From: Ruegeria halocynthiae | GTDB taxonomy: Bacteria > Pseudomonadota > Alphaproteobacteria > Rhodobacterales > Rhodobacteraceae | DNA: 64,000 bases | NCBI RefSeq assembly: GCF_900106805.1 | Contig: NZ_FNNP01000009.1 | Coordinates: forward strand, 49,737-113,736 | Reading direction: 5' to 3' | Shown here: positions 36,086-46,252 of the stretch, one piece after another | Position numbering within the stretch: position 1 is the stretch's first letter | Layout: each line of letters opens with the position of its first letter | Made by a program: the position numbers and the translations under genes | Notes under the pieces: generated by a model | The model's input: only the letters and a program-made list of their open reading frames with translations | Told to the model about the DNA's origin: nothing | Databases searched by the model: none

Positions 36086-37063
36086 ATGGACAAGTACCCG
36101 GACCAAAAGCGCGCAGTTCAATATCTTTACCCGCCGATCGATCCGTTCGATCAGCGTGTGGTCGATATGGGCGATGGGCATCGTATCTACGTGGAACAAT
36201 GCGGCAATCCCAGCGGGATACCGGTTGTGGTGCTGCATGGGGGACCGGGAGGTGGCTGTAGCCCAGCGATGCGGCGCTATTTCGATCCGGATGTCTATCG
36301 GGTGATTCTGTTTGACCAGCGCGGATGTGGCCGGTCACGGCCCACGGCCTCGGTCGAAGATAATACGACCTGGCATCTGGTCGCGGATATCGAGCGGTTG
36401 CGGACGTTGTTTGATATTGAGGACTGGATCGTCTTTGGTGGCAGCTGGGGTGCGACACTGGCGTTGATCTACGCGCAGACGCACCCGGATCGGGTCAACC
36501 GTCTGGTGCTGCGCGGTGTGTTTCTGGCCACGCAGGCCGAGCTGGATTGGTTCTATGGAGGCGGTGCGGGCAAGTTCTGGCCCGAGCAATGGGCTAAGTT
36601 CACCTCTCTGTTGCCTGAGACCGAACAATCCGACGCTATCAATGCCTATCACAAACGTTTGTTTTCGGGGGATCGCGCAACCGAAGTTCTGTATGCCCGT
36701 GCGTGGTCGCACTGGGAAAATGCGCTGGCCTCGATTCACACAAACGGGTCGGTTGGGGAAAGCCCGGGAGAGTATGCCCGGACCTTTGCGCGGTTGGAGA
36801 ACCACTATTTCAGGAACAGTGCCTTTCTGGAATATGACGGGCAGATTCTGGGTCAGATGGACCGCATTGCGCATATCCCAGGTCATATCGTGCAGGGCAG
36901 ATACGACATGATCTGCCCGCCCAAGGCAGCCTGGAACCTTTCGCAGCACTGGCCAGGTGCCGAGTTGAAGATGGTGCGTCAGGCAGGGCATGCCCTGTCC
37001 GAGCCAGGCATAAGCGTCGAGTTGGTGCGGATCATGGATCGCGTTGCGGAGGGTGCGGCATGA
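36086..37063 (+). CDS. pip: proline iminopeptidase
   Basis: Alpha/beta-hydrolase serine peptidase (S33) that removes N-terminal proline. 325 residues with oxyanion motif HGGPGGGCSP, nucleophile GGSWGATLAL, DQRGCGRS, and the C-terminal His in RQAGHALSE. All elements are standard. Its stop overlaps the start of the next gene by 4 bp. Confidence 0.93.
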   Translation: MDKYPDQKRAVQYLYPPIDPFDQRVVDMGDGHRIYVEQCGNPSGIPVVVLHGGPGGGCSPAMRRYFDPDVYRVILFDQRGCGRSRPTASVEDNTTWHLVADIERLRTLFDIEDWIVFGGSWGATLALIYAQTHPDRVNRLVLRGVFLATQAELDWFYGGGAGKFWPEQWAKFTSLLPETEQSDAINAYHKRLFSGDRATEVLYARAWSHWENALASIHTNGSVGESPGEYARTFARLENHYFRNSAFLEYDGQILGQMDRIAHIPGHIVQGRYDMICPPKAAWNLSQHWPGAELKMVRQAGHALSEPGISVELVRIMDRVAEGAA

Positions 37064-37881
37064 CCCGGATCGACCGTCGTGCCTTGTTTGCCTCTGGTGC
37101 GGCCGCTGCATTGCTCACGGCCACGGGTGGATCGCTGGCGGACACACCGAAGACAGGTGGTAAGCTGCGGCTTGCTGTCCCGCGCGATGACAGTTTGGAG
37201 TTGTTGGCTCGTGGGGCGGTGTTCGACACGCTGACCGAAGTCGCGCCTGATGGTACCTTACGCGGCGAACTGGCGGTTGCGTGGCAGACTGAAGAACAAG
37301 CGCGTGTATGGAACTTTGATTTGCGCGGTGACGCGATGTTCCACGATGGAATACCCTTGCATGTTGACGATGTAGTTGCGGTGCTGGCAGAAATCGGACG
37401 GGTCGAAGCGTTGGCCCCTGATCGCGTTAGGCTGGAACTGGTCGAGGCTAATCCGGGCCTGCCTTTCTTGCTGGCCGACAGTCGATTTGTTGTCACACGC
37501 GGCGGGCAAGGAGTAACCCCATTGCACAGGGCGAGTGGCACTGGATGCTATCGCGTGGAACGGGCCAATGATTCTCACCATTTCCTTGGACGTAGGGTTG
37601 CAGGACATTACAAAGATGGTCAGGCGGGTTGGGTTGACGCGCTGGAAATCATCGTGATCCCTGACGCGCGTGTGCGTGCCGAGGCTTTGCGGGATGGGTA
37701 TGTGGATATTGCTGCCTTGCCCGAAAGTGATGAGCTGAAGGGTCAACGCGGTCTTAGATATCATCCAGGTGAGACCGATGTGATGTTGGCTGTGGCCGCA
37801 CATGTCGGGATGCCGCGTCAGATCGGCAAGGGGGGTGCGCTGGATGACGGGCGCATCGCCGAACGGTGGTGGCTGGCATAA
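37060..37881 (+). CDS. half-length family 5 solute-binding protein, Tat signal
   Basis: A 273-residue protein with a twin-arginine signal (DRRALFASGAAAALLTATGGSLA) followed by an SBP family 5 (oligopeptide-binding) N-terminal lobe: KTGGKLRLAVP, FDTLTEVAPDGTLRGELAVAWQ, WNFDLRGDAMFHDGIPLHVDDVV. Family members are about 500 residues; this one lacks the second half, ending soon after a VIPDARVRAEALRDGYVDIAALP stretch. Coupled to the peptidase gene by 4 bp. It could be a naturally short protein or a decayed gene; the tight coupling favours a functional short form. Confidence 0.75.
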   Translation: MTRIDRRALFASGAAAALLTATGGSLADTPKTGGKLRLAVPRDDSLELLARGAVFDTLTEVAPDGTLRGELAVAWQTEEQARVWNFDLRGDAMFHDGIPLHVDDVVAVLAEIGRVEALAPDRVRLELVEANPGLPFLLADSRFVVTRGGQGVTPLHRASGTGCYRVERANDSHHFLGRRVAGHYKDGQAGWVDALEIIVIPDARVRAEALRDGYVDIAALPESDELKGQRGLRYHPGETDVMLAVAAHVGMPRQIGKGGALDDGRIAERWWLA

Positions 37882-37906
37882 TTCTGATCACGATCTGCGC
37901 CGGGGG

Positions 37907-37935
37907 TTGCAGACTCGGAAAACCGTGCGTATATG
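37907..37935 (+). promoter_or_regulatory. sigma-70-type promoter of rimP-nusA-infB
   Basis: TTGCAG (37907-37912), 17-bp spacer, TATATG (37930-37935). Transcription would start near 37942, giving a leader of about 99 nt before rimP. Confidence 0.6.
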
Positions 37936-37954
37936 CAGTTGCAACAGCGGCGCG

Positions 37955-38013
37955 TCGGACTTCTGGTCCGAGGCACCACCGGAAATTTCGACGGGCCGCG
38001 CGCCCGTTTTTTT
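37955..38013 (+). promoter_or_regulatory. leader hairpin and terminator-like attenuator before rimP
   Basis: A hairpin TCGGAC-TTCTG-GTCCGA (37955-37971) is followed by ACGGGC-CGCGC-GCCCGT and a run of seven T (37991-38013). The second is a good intrinsic terminator only 27 bp before the rimP start codon and downstream of the promoter, so it fits an attenuator. In Escherichia coli the nusA operon is autoregulated, but this exact arrangement is an inference. Confidence 0.55.
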
Positions 38014-38040
38014 GTGCCCGACGACAGGGTAGAGAACCAG

Positions 38041-38631
38041 ATGACAAACGACCTGATAGCAAAAGCTGCCATCGACCGGCGACTGGCCGAGATCATCACC
38101 CCCGTGATCGAAGATCTGGGGTATGAACTTGTGCGCATTCGCCTGATGAGCGGCAAGATGACCACTCTGCAGATCATGGCCGACAAGCCTGACGGCGGGA
38201 TCGAAGTGGACGATTGCGCCGAGATTTCCAATGCAGTCAGCGCCACGCTGGATGTCGAGGACCCGATCCTTGACGCCTACGCTCTGGAAGTGTCCAGCCC
38301 CGGCATCGACCGCCCGCTGACCCGTCTCAAGGATTTTGAGATGTTCGAAGGGTATGAGGCCAAGATCGAAACTGCTGAGTTGATCGATGGCCGCCGCCGG
38401 TTCAAGGGTGAACTGGCCGGGATTGAGGGGGATGAGGTTCTGATCAACATCTCCGAGGGAGATGAGACGATCACAATTGGTCTGCAATTTGACTGGCTGA
38501 GCGACGCCAAGCTGGTCCTGACTGATGACCTGATCAAGGAAATGTTGCGCCAGCGCAAAGACGCCGGTGCCCTGAACGAAAACGCTTTCGACGAGATTGA
38601 GACCGAAGGGTCCGAAGAGGAGACGAACTGA
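38041..38631 (+). CDS. rimP: ribosome maturation factor RimP
   Basis: Needed for 30S subunit maturation. Start at 38041 ([18 protein letters not shown]) yields 196 residues. Two-domain protein with [28 protein letters not shown] and a C-terminal domain [27 protein letters not shown]; the acidic tail is usual. No strong ribosome site. Shares a base with nusA (TGATG). Confidence 0.95.
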   Translation: MTNDLIAKAAIDRRLAEIITPVIEDLGYELVRIRLMSGKMTTLQIMADKPDGGIEVDDCAEISNAVSATLDVEDPILDAYALEVSSPGIDRPLTRLKDFEMFEGYEAKIETAELIDGRRRFKGELAGIEGDEVLINISEGDETITIGLQFDWLSDAKLVLTDDLIKEMLRQRKDAGALNENAFDEIETEGSEEETN

Positions 38632-40244
38632 TGGCAATCACCTCAGCCAACCAGCTGGAGCTGCTGCAGACCGCCGAGGCCGTGGCCCGCGAAAAGATGA
38701 TCGACCCCGGTCTGGTTGTCGAAGCGATGGAGGAATCGCTCGCCCGTGCCGCCAAGAGCCGCTACGGCGCCGAGATGGACATTCGCGTCAGCATCGACCG
38801 CAAAACCGGCAAGGCGACCTTTACCCGCGTTCGCACTGTGGTCGAGGATGAAGAGCTGGAGAACTATCAAGCCGAATTGACCGTCGAGCAGGCGAAGCAA
38901 TACATGGAAGCGCCCGAGGTCGGGAACGTCTACGTCGAAGAAGTGCCGCCGGTTGAAATGGGTCGGATTGCAGCCCAGTCGGCCAAACAAGTCATCTTGC
39001 AGAAGGTCCGCGAAGCTGAACGCGACCGTCAGTACGAAGATTTCAAGGATCGCGCAGGCACCATCATCAACGGCGCGGTCAAGCGCGAAGAATTTGGCAA
39101 TGTCATCGTCGATCTGGGCGGTGCCGAGGCCGTTCTGCGCCGCAACGACAAGATCGGCCGCGAAAGCTATCGCCCGAATGACCGCGTGCGCGCTTATATC
39201 AAGGAAGTCCGTCGCGAGGTTCGTGGCCACCAGATCTTCCTGTCGCGCACCGCGCCGGAATTCATGGCCGAGCTGTTCAAAATGGAAGTGCCGGAGATAT
39301 ATGACGGCATCATCGAGGTTAAGGCCGTGGCCCGCGACCCCGGTTCGCGCGCCAAGATCGCCGTTATATCTTATGACGGTTCGATCGACCCCGTCGGTGC
39401 CTGCGTTGGTATGCGCGGCAGCCGTGTGCAGGCCGTTGTAAACGAGCTGCAGGGCGAGAAAATCGACATCATCCCGTGGAACGAAGATCAGCCGACTTTC
39501 CTGGTGAACGCGCTGCAGCCTGCTGAGGTTTCCAAGGTGGTTCTGGACGAAGAAGCTGGCAAGATCGAGGTTGTCGTTCCTGAAGAACAACTGAGCCTCG
39601 CCATCGGTCGCCGTGGTCAGAACGTGCGTCTGGCCAGTCAGCTGACCAATCTGGACATCGACATCATGACAGAAGCCGAAGAATCGGCCCGCCGTCAGAA
39701 AGAATTCGAAGCCCGTACAAACCTGTTCATGGAAACCCTCGATCTGGACGAATTCTTCGCTCAGCTGCTGGTTTCCGAAGGGTTCACCAACCTCGAAGAA
39801 GTGGCTTACGTCGAGATCGACGAATTGTTGGTGATCGACGGTGTTGACGAAGGCACCGCACAGGAGCTGCAGACCCGTGCGCGTGAATTCCTGGAAGCAC
39901 AGGCCAAGGCGGCGCTGGATGCTGCGCGCGCGCTGGGCGTTGAGGACAGTCTGATTGAATTTGAAGGCCTGACACCCCAGATGGTGGAGGCGCTGGCCAA
40001 GGACGACGTGAAAACGCTCGAAGACTTTGCGACTTGCGCTGACTGGGAGCTGGCTGGTGGCTGGACGACAGTTGATGGAGAGCGAATCAAGGATGACGGT
40101 GTGCTGGAACCTTTCGGCGTCACGCTGGAAGAAGCGCAGGATATGGTCATGACCGCGCGCATCATGTTGGGCTGGGTTGATCCGGCTGAGTTGGAGCAAG
40201 CCGAAGAAGACGGCGAAGCAATTGAAGAGGAGGCCGAGGCCTGA
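38631..40244 (+). CDS. nusA: transcription termination/antitermination factor NusA
   Basis: 537 residues: N-terminal RNAP-binding domain, S1 domain (about 135-200), two KH domains (about 230-345, [34 protein letters not shown]), and C-terminal helix-hairpin-helix repeats with an acidic tail ([17 protein letters not shown]). Controls pausing, termination and antitermination, and may autoregulate this operon through the leader attenuator. Confidence 0.97.
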   Translation: MAITSANQLELLQTAEAVAREKMIDPGLVVEAMEESLARAAKSRYGAEMDIRVSIDRKTGKATFTRVRTVVEDEELENYQAELTVEQAKQYMEAPEVGNVYVEEVPPVEMGRIAAQSAKQVILQKVREAERDRQYEDFKDRAGTIINGAVKREEFGNVIVDLGGAEAVLRRNDKIGRESYRPNDRVRAYIKEVRREVRGHQIFLSRTAPEFMAELFKMEVPEIYDGIIEVKAVARDPGSRAKIAVISYDGSIDPVGACVGMRGSRVQAVVNELQGEKIDIIPWNEDQPTFLVNALQPAEVSKVVLDEEAGKIEVVVPEEQLSLAIGRRGQNVRLASQLTNLDIDIMTEAEESARRQKEFEARTNLFMETLDLDEFFAQLLVSEGFTNLEEVAYVEIDELLVIDGVDEGTAQELQTRAREFLEAQAKAALDAARALGVEDSLIEFEGLTPQMVEALAKDDVKTLEDFATCADWELAGGWTTVDGERIKDDGVLEPFGVTLEEAQDMVMTARIMLGWVDPAELEQAEEDGEAIEEEAEA

Positions 40245-40266
40245 TTTCAGGCTTCGGGTGGCGAAA

Positions 40267-40890
40267 ATGGGTCGCGGTGGCGTCCATAAAGATCGGTCTG
40301 ACGGACCCGAACGCAAGTGCATCGCCACGGGCGAGGTTCAACCTAAATATGGGTTGATCCGCTTTGTCGCGGCACCGGACGGTCAGGTCTTTCCCGATGT
40401 GGCGGCAAAATTGCCGGGGCGCGGGGTCTATGTGGCGGCAGATCGGTCTGCACTGGAGAAGGCCGTAAGCAAAAAGCTGTTTGCACGCGGTTTCAAGGCG
40501 CAGGTAACTGCGTCGCCGGATTTGGCGAACGAGGTTGAGCGGCAGGTTACGCGCCGCGTGATCGAGCTGCTGAGTCTGGCGCGCAAGTCCGGCGATGCAG
40601 TCGCTGGATACGAAAAGGTCAAGGCGATGCTGGACCGGGAAGAGGCCCAGGTGTTGCTTCAGGCCGCCGATGGATCGGGGCGCGGCAAGTCCAAACTCAG
40701 CACGCCGCACTTTGGAAAATACATCGGTTGGCTGACCGCGGACGAGTTAGGGCAAGCATTTGGGCGCCAAACGGTGATTCATGCGGCCTTGGCCTCTGGC
40801 GGACTCGCCAAACGTGTTGTAGAGGAAGCGCAGCGCCTGCTTGGCTTGCGCGAAACGGATGACGGCGGCAAGGGCCGCGCGGAAGGGTAA
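40267..40890 (+). CDS. YlxR-L7Ae fusion RNA-binding protein
   Basis: A 207-residue protein combining an N-terminal YlxR (DUF448) domain ([44 protein letters not shown], key parts) with a C-terminal ribosomal L7Ae/L30e-like domain (about 95-190, starting [25 protein letters not shown]). Gram-positive bacteria keep these as two separate genes; the fusion is common in alphaproteobacteria. Start at 40267 is 22 bp after nusA. Probably binds RNA or ribosomes. Confidence 0.88.
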   Translation: MGRGGVHKDRSDGPERKCIATGEVQPKYGLIRFVAAPDGQVFPDVAAKLPGRGVYVAADRSALEKAVSKKLFARGFKAQVTASPDLANEVERQVTRRVIELLSLARKSGDAVAGYEKVKAMLDREEAQVLLQAADGSGRGKSKLSTPHFGKYIGWLTADELGQAFGRQTVIHAALASGGLAKRVVEEAQRLLGLRETDDGGKGRAEG

Positions 40891-40898
40891 GAAGCTTT

Positions 40899-43370
40899 AT
40901 GAGCGATAGTGACGGCAAAAAGACATTGGGTCTTCGTGGCGGGGCACGCCCCGGAAATGTGAAACAGAGTTTCAGCCACGGACGTACCAAGAATGTCGTG
41001 GTGGAGACCAAACGCAAACGCGTCGTGGTTCCCAAGCCGGGCGCGTCCAAGCCTGGTGGTGCCACGCCTTCGGGTGATCCTTCGCGTCGTCCTGCGGGAA
41101 TTTCCGACGCCGAAATGGCACGCCGGATGAAGGCATTGCAGGCCGCCAAGGCCCGCGAGGTCGAAGAGGCCGCCGCGCGTGAAGCCCAGGAAAAGGCGCG
41201 TGAAGAAGAACGCGCCCGTCGCCGTGCGGAACAGGAAGCCAAGGAACGCGAACAGCGTGAGGCTGAAGAAAAAGCCCGTGCCAAGGCCGAGGAAGAAGAC
41301 CGTAAGCGCAAAGAGGCTGAAGCAGCGGCCAATCGCGCTGCGGCTGCTCCGGCTGCGGAAGCACCCAAACCGGCACGTGCTCCGGTCAACAAACCGGCCC
41401 CTGCTGCAACTCCACGCAAGCAGGATCGTGAACGCGATCAGCGTGGTCGTGGCAAGGGACGTGACGACAACCGCCGTTCCGGCAAGCTGACACTGGGTCA
41501 GGCGACCGGCGGCGAAGGCAACCGCCAACGTTCGATGGCGGCGATGAAGCGCAAGCAGGAACGCGCACGCCAGAAAGCCATGGGTGGCGCGGTCGAGCGG
41601 GAAAAGGTGATCCGCGACGTGCAGCTGCCCGAAGCGATTCTGGTTTCGGAACTGGCCATCCGTATGGCCGAACGTGTGGGCGATGTCGTCAAATCGCTGA
41701 TGAACATGGGTATGATGGTCACGCAGAACCAGACCATCGACGCCGACACGGCCGAGCTGATCATCGAGGAATTCGGTCACAAAGTGACCCGTGTTTCTGA
41801 TTCTGATGTTGAGGACGTCATCAAAGAGATCGAAGACGAAGAAAAAGATCTTCAGTCTCGTCCGCCCGTCATTACAATCATGGGTCACGTTGACCACGGT
41901 AAGACCTCACTGTTGGATGCGATTCGCGATGCGCGCGTTGTGGCAGGCGAAGCGGGTGGTATCACTCAGCATATCGGCGCTTATCAGGTGAAAACCGACG
42001 GCGGCACGACCCTGACCTTCCTGGATACGCCGGGCCACGCGGCCTTTACTTCGATGCGCTCTCGTGGTGCTCAGGTGACGGATATCGTGGTTCTGGTGGT
42101 TGCGGCCGACGATGCGGTCATGCCGCAGACCATTGAGGCGATCAACCACGCCAAAGCGGCCGAAGTGCCGATGATCGTGGCGATCAATAAGATCGACAAG
42201 CCCGATGCAAACCCGGACAAGGTGCGCACCGACCTGTTGCAGCACGAAGTCATTGTCGAGAAAATGTCGGGTGAGGTTCAGGACGTAGAAGTGTCTGCTG
42301 TCACGGGTCAGGGACTGGACGAACTGCTGGAAGCCATTGCGCTGCAATCCGAGATTCTGGAACTGAAAGCCAACCCGAATCGCGCCGCCCAAGGTGCCGT
42401 GATCGAGGCGCAGTTGGATGTCGGTCGCGGCCCCGTGGCCACCGTTTTGGTTCAGAACGGCACGCTGCGTCAGGGCGATATCTTTGTTGTGGGTGAGCAG
42501 TACGGTAAGGTCCGCGCGCTGATCAACGACAAGGGCGATCGTGTCAAAGAGGCCGGCCCTTCGGTTCCGGTCGAAGTTCTGGGTCTGAACGGCACACCCG
42601 AAGCGGGCGACGTTCTGAACGTCACCGAGACCGAAGCGCAGGCCCGTGAAATCGCAGATTACCGCGAACATGCTGCCAAGGATAAGCGCGCAGCTGCGGG
42701 TGCCGCGACCACCCTTGAGCAACTGATGCAGAAGGCCAAAGAAGACGAAAGCGTCAACGAACTGCCAATTTTGATGAAAGCGGATGTGCAGGGTTCTGCC
42801 GAAGCCATCGTTCAGGCGATGGAGAAAATCGGTAACGACGAAGTGCGTGTGCGCGTACTGCATTCAGGTGTTGGTGCGATCACCGAGACGGATGTTGGCC
42901 TGGCCGAAGCGTCCGGTGCGCCTATTTTGGGTTTCAACGTGCGTGCCAATGCCTCGGCGCGGAACACCGCGAACCAGAAGGGTGTGGAAATCCGCTATTA
43001 TTCGGTAATCTACGATCTGGTGGATGACGTGAAAGCGGCAGCATCCGGCCTGCTGAGCGCCGAGATCCGTGAGAAGTTCATCGGTTATGCCGAGATGAAA
43101 GAGATCTTCAAAGTCACGGGTGTTGGCAAGGTTGCTGGCTGTCTGGTCACCGAAGGCGTTGCCCGCCGTTCGGCTGGCGTCCGCCTGCTGCGCGACAATG
43201 TGGTGATCCACGAGGGCACGCTGAAGACGCTCAAGCGCTTCAAGGACGAAGTGGCTGAGGTTCAGTCGGGTCAGGAATGCGGTATGGCGTTCGAGAACTA
43301 CGACGATATTCGCGCAGGCGACGTGATCGAAATTTTCGAGCGCGAAGAAGTGACCCGCACGCTCGACTGA
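40899..43370 (+). CDS. infB: translation initiation factor IF-2
   Basis: GTPase that brings initiator tRNA to the 30S subunit. 823 residues: a charged, low-complexity N-terminal region (about 60-220), an IF2N subdomain (about 240-310), G domain with GHVDHGKT (329-336), DTPGHAAF and NKIDKPDA, then domains II-IV with [13 protein letters not shown] and [21 protein letters not shown]. Closes the rimP-nusA-ylxR-infB operon with a terminator behind it. Confidence 0.97.
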   Translation: MSDSDGKKTLGLRGGARPGNVKQSFSHGRTKNVVVETKRKRVVVPKPGASKPGGATPSGDPSRRPAGISDAEMARRMKALQAAKAREVEEAAAREAQEKAREEERARRRAEQEAKEREQREAEEKARAKAEEEDRKRKEAEAAANRAAAAPAAEAPKPARAPVNKPAPAATPRKQDRERDQRGRGKGRDDNRRSGKLTLGQATGGEGNRQRSMAAMKRKQERARQKAMGGAVEREKVIRDVQLPEAILVSELAIRMAERVGDVVKSLMNMGMMVTQNQTIDADTAELIIEEFGHKVTRVSDSDVEDVIKEIEDEEKDLQSRPPVITIMGHVDHGKTSLLDAIRDARVVAGEAGGITQHIGAYQVKTDGGTTLTFLDTPGHAAFTSMRSRGAQVTDIVVLVVAADDAVMPQTIEAINHAKAAEVPMIVAINKIDKPDANPDKVRTDLLQHEVIVEKMSGEVQDVEVSAVTGQGLDELLEAIALQSEILELKANPNRAAQGAVIEAQLDVGRGPVATVLVQNGTLRQGDIFVVGEQYGKVRALINDKGDRVKEAGPSVPVEVLGLNGTPEAGDVLNVTETEAQAREIADYREHAAKDKRAAAGAATTLEQLMQKAKEDESVNELPILMKADVQGSAEAIVQAMEKIGNDEVRVRVLHSGVGAITETDVGLAEASGAPILGFNVRANASARNTANQKGVEIRYYSVIYDLVDDVKAAASGLLSAEIREKFIGYAEMKEIFKVTGVGKVAGCLVTEGVARRSAGVRLLRDNVVIHEGTLKTLKRFKDEVAEVQSGQECGMAFENYDDIRAGDVIEIFEREEVTRTLD

Positions 43371-43394
43371 TCCGGCTTAGGATGAGAGATAAGA

Positions 43395-43427
43395 AACAGC
43401 GGCTCTGTTGGGCCGCTGTTTTCTTTT
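43395..43427 (+). terminator. intrinsic terminator after infB
   Basis: AACAGCGGC-TCTGTTGG-GCCGCTGTT followed by TTCTTTT. It ends the rimP-infB operon; kynurenine formamidase ends 3 bp later on the other strand and can use the A-run side weakly. Confidence 0.85.
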
Positions 43428-43430
43428 GGG

Positions 43431-44261
43431 TTACTCGCTTCGCGACGACAAAAACGTACCCGAAGGCATGATGATGTCGAAATGATGCCTTCCCTGCTGC
43501 AGATCGAAACTGACAGAATGCCCCGCTTTTCGCAGCAACTCTGCATAGTCACGGCTTTGTCGAACAAACTCGGGTGTATCCCGTTCCGCAGCTGTCACTC
43601 TGTAGCGCGGTCCTGGTGCGGGCAGATTGAGGCAGGGTGAAAGATCGTGAATCTCGACCTTGGTCAGTTGCAAAGGGTCATTTGCCGAAGTCAGGCTGAT
43701 CGGTTCCAGATCATAGACGCCACTGATCAGAATCACATTGCGCACCCGCAGGCCCGCCTGTGCCAAAGCGCTGGAAGAAGTTGCCATAACCATCGCCACC
43801 AGATGCGCGCCCGCACTATGACCTGAAAGGGTGATATTGGTCGGATCAAAGCCCAGTGACTCGGCTTGTGATGCAAGCCATAGCAAGGCATCTCGGCATT
43901 CTTCGACCATCTGCCCTAATCGGGCTTCGGGGGCGAGCGTATAGTTCAGCGTCGCAAAGGCTTGCCCGTTTTCGTGCAACACTGGTGCCATCGGAGCTGA
44001 CTCGCGTTGGCTGAGTGCCTGCCAATAGCCACCATGTACGAAAACATGCAAAGGCGCGTTTGTGTCAGAGGAAGGGAAGAAATCCAGAACCTGTTCTGGC
44101 TGGTCGCCGTATTTCAGATTCTCCTGAACTTTCATCTCTGCTCGCGCTTGTGTGCTCAGGGCCGTGTAGCTTGCCAAATATGGTGTCAGATCGCCGCCGA
44201 TCATCGAACTGGGGGAATATTCCTGCTCAAGCTCTGCCTGAGTGAAGCCGCGGTACATCAT
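43431..44261 (-). CDS. kynurenine formamidase (alpha/beta-hydrolase type)
   Basis: Hydrolyses N-formylkynurenine to kynurenine. The 276-residue alpha/beta hydrolase has the oxyanion-hole motif HGGYW, the nucleophile elbow GHSAGAHLV and a C-terminal GRHHFDIIM for the catalytic His. HGGxW is typical of the eukaryote-like AFMID branch, distinct from the metal-dependent KynB. It directly follows tryptophan 2,3-dioxygenase, 3 bp away, so it acts on its product. Confidence 0.88.
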   Translation of the reverse strand: MMYRGFTQAELEQEYSPSSMIGGDLTPYLASYTALSTQARAEMKVQENLKYGDQPEQVLDFFPSSDTNAPLHVFVHGGYWQALSQRESAPMAPVLHENGQAFATLNYTLAPEARLGQMVEECRDALLWLASQAESLGFDPTNITLSGHSAGAHLVAMVMATSSSALAQAGLRVRNVILISGVYDLEPISLTSANDPLQLTKVEIHDLSPCLNLPAPGPRYRVTAAERDTPEFVRQSRDYAELLRKAGHSVSFDLQQGRHHFDIIMPSGTFLSSRSE

Positions 44262-44264
44262 GGG

Positions 44265-45146
44265 TTAGCTCCCTGAATACATAAGCTCGGCCCGCATATC
44301 ATATAGGTCGTGGAAGAACCGCAATTCCAGCGCCTTGCGCAAGAAAGCCACACCGCTGGAGCCGCCAGTGCCGGGCTGCATTCCGATCACGCGTTCGACC
44401 GCTGTGGCATGATCGAATCGCCATCGTTGGAACAGAGACTCCACATCCATCAGCTTTTCGGCCAGCGCATACAGATCCCAGTGCTTGTTTGTGTTGCGGA
44501 ACACCTCGACCCAGATCTTCACCACGCGCGGATCGCCGGAATAAGGTTGCGCGTAGTCCCGTTCGATCAGGTCCATTGGTACATCGAACCCCTGACGGGC
44601 CAGCATATGCAAAACCTCGTCATAGAGAGATGGTTTGGACAACGCAGCATTCAGCACCTCCATAACCTCCGGGTCGTGCGTGTGCACCTTGAGGGTCGAG
44701 GCATCCTTGTTGCCCAGAATGAACTCGATCTGACGATAGCCATAACTTTGAAAGCCCGATGAGCTGCCTAACGCATCCCGAAACGTCATGTAATCGGCGG
44801 GCGTCATGGTAAGTAGTGTTTCCCAAGCGGCGATCAGCTGCCTCTGGATCGCTTTGATCCGGTCGAGGTTTTTCATAGCAGGGCCGAAATCGTCTTGCTG
44901 TAGGAACCTGCGTACCTCTACCAATTGGTGGTGCATCAGTTTCAGCCACAGCTCACTGACCTGATGGATGATGATGAACAGCATCTCATCTGGCTGAGCA
45001 GGGTTCTGAAATGTTTTCTGCAGGTTCAACAGGGTCTTAAGCTGCAGAAAGTCGCCATAGCTTTTGCGATGCGTTTCGGTGAAATCGGTGATCAGTGAGT
45101 CCTCGATGCCGCGCTCCAGCGGTCGGTCATCTTTTGTGCTGCCCAT
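44265..45146 (-). CDS. kynA: tryptophan 2,3-dioxygenase
   Basis: Heme enzyme opening the indole ring of L-tryptophan to N-formylkynurenine. 293 residues with family sequence SYGDFLQLKTLLNLQ, DEMLFIIIHQVSELWLKL, SSGFQSYGYRQIEF and GTGGSSGVAFLRKALELRFFHDL near the C terminus. Cotranscribed with kynurenine formamidase. No kynureninase is in the window, so the later steps (kynurenine to anthranilate) are not visible here. Confidence 0.96.
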   Translation of the reverse strand: MGSTKDDRPLERGIEDSLITDFTETHRKSYGDFLQLKTLLNLQKTFQNPAQPDEMLFIIIHQVSELWLKLMHHQLVEVRRFLQQDDFGPAMKNLDRIKAIQRQLIAAWETLLTMTPADYMTFRDALGSSSGFQSYGYRQIEFILGNKDASTLKVHTHDPEVMEVLNAALSKPSLYDEVLHMLARQGFDVPMDLIERDYAQPYSGDPRVVKIWVEVFRNTNKHWDLYALAEKLMDVESLFQRWRFDHATAVERVIGMQPGTGGSSGVAFLRKALELRFFHDLYDMRAELMYSGS

Positions 45147-45208
45147 TTGGTCCTCCGGCTTGTTGCTCGATCCCTGTGTATTGGCCGGTTTTGCAACTTT
45201 CCAGCGTG

Positions 45209-46252
45209 TCAGGTCCAGTCCAGAACAACCTTACCTGATAAGCCGGACTTCATCGCAGCGAATCCTTCCGCAAAATCGTCGACGCCAAACTGATGTGTGA
45301 TCACGCGGCTTACATCCAAACCGTTCTGCAGCATGGCGATCATCTTGTACCAGGTTTCGAACATTTCACGCCCATAAACACCTTTGATGGTGATGGCCTT
45401 GAAAACGATCCGGCTCCAGTCGACGGGGGATTGCCCAGGCGGGATACCCAGCAGCGCGATCTTACCACCCATGACTAGCGCTTCGACCATCTGATCCAAT
45501 GCGGCCTGCGATCCGGACATTTCCAGACCCACGTCGAAACCTTCTTTCATCCCCAGTTCGGCTATGACATCGGGTAACTCTTCGATGGTCACATCGACCG
45601 TACGTATCGACGGCACCACATGTTCCGCCAGTTTCAGGCGATCTGCATTGATATCAGTGATGACCACATTTCGCGCACCGGCATGGCGGGCAACTGCGGC
45701 CGCCATGATGCCGATCGGGCCTGCGCCTGTGATCAACACGTCCTCGCCCAGCAGGTCGAAACTCAACGCTGTATGAACCGCGTTGCCCAGCGGGTCGAGA
45801 ATAGCGCCAATCTCATCCGGAACATCATCGGGCAATGGAATCACGTTGAAGGCCGGCAGCTTCAGGTACTGCGCAAATGCACCCTGTTCGTTCACACCGA
45901 TTCCCCGCGTACCGGGATCCAGATGGAATTTGCCTGCCCGGCTCTGGCGGCTGTCGGTTCCGATCAAGTGCCCTTCGCCCGAGCAGCGCTGGCCGATCTC
46001 GAGCCCGGAAACATTTTGCCCGATTTCAACGATCTCACCGGCGAACTCGTGTCCGGTGATCATTGGGACCGGCACCGTGTGCGAGGCCCATTCATCCCAA
46101 TTCCAGATATGGATGTCCGTACCGCAAATGCCGGTCTTGTTGATGCAGATCAGAACTTCGTCCGGGCCAATCTCGGGTACAGGGGCCTGAACCATCCAAA
46201 GCCCTTCTTGAGGTTTGGATTTTTCCAGTGCTTTCATTGTGTTGGGTCGCAT
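45209..46252 (-). CDS. tdh: L-threonine 3-dehydrogenase
   Basis: Zinc- and NAD-dependent oxidation of threonine to 2-amino-3-ketobutyrate. 347 residues: [16 protein letters not shown] with catalytic Zn Cys, GHEFAGEI, and a Rossmann [14 protein letters not shown]. Start ATG 46252 overlaps the kbl stop by one base and has GGGAG upstream; an ATG five codons on (46237, MKALEKSK) is the start favoured by some homologs. Acts directly before Kbl. Confidence 0.95.
   Translation of the reverse strand: MRPNTMKALEKSKPQEGLWMVQAPVPEIGPDEVLICINKTGICGTDIHIWNWDEWASHTVPVPMITGHEFAGEIVEIGQNVSGLEIGQRCSGEGHLIGTDSRQSRAGKFHLDPGTRGIGVNEQGAFAQYLKLPAFNVIPLPDDVPDEIGAILDPLGNAVHTALSFDLLGEDVLITGAGPIGIMAAAVARHAGARNVVITDINADRLKLAEHVVPSIRTVDVTIEELPDVIAELGMKEGFDVGLEMSGSQAALDQMVEALVMGGKIALLGIPPGQSPVDWSRIVFKAITIKGVYGREMFETWYKMIAMLQNGLDVSRVITHQFGVDDFAEGFAAMKSGLSGKVVLDWT

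Noticed and set aside
38643..40328. Long minus-strand open frame opposite nusA
   Set aside because: It is an antisense shadow caused by the codon bias of nusA; nusA has all family domains, and the minus frame has no recognisable domain.
40779..42863. Minus-strand frames opposite infB and YlxR-L7Ae
   Set aside because: Low-complexity residues mirror the charged infB N-terminal region; shadows only.
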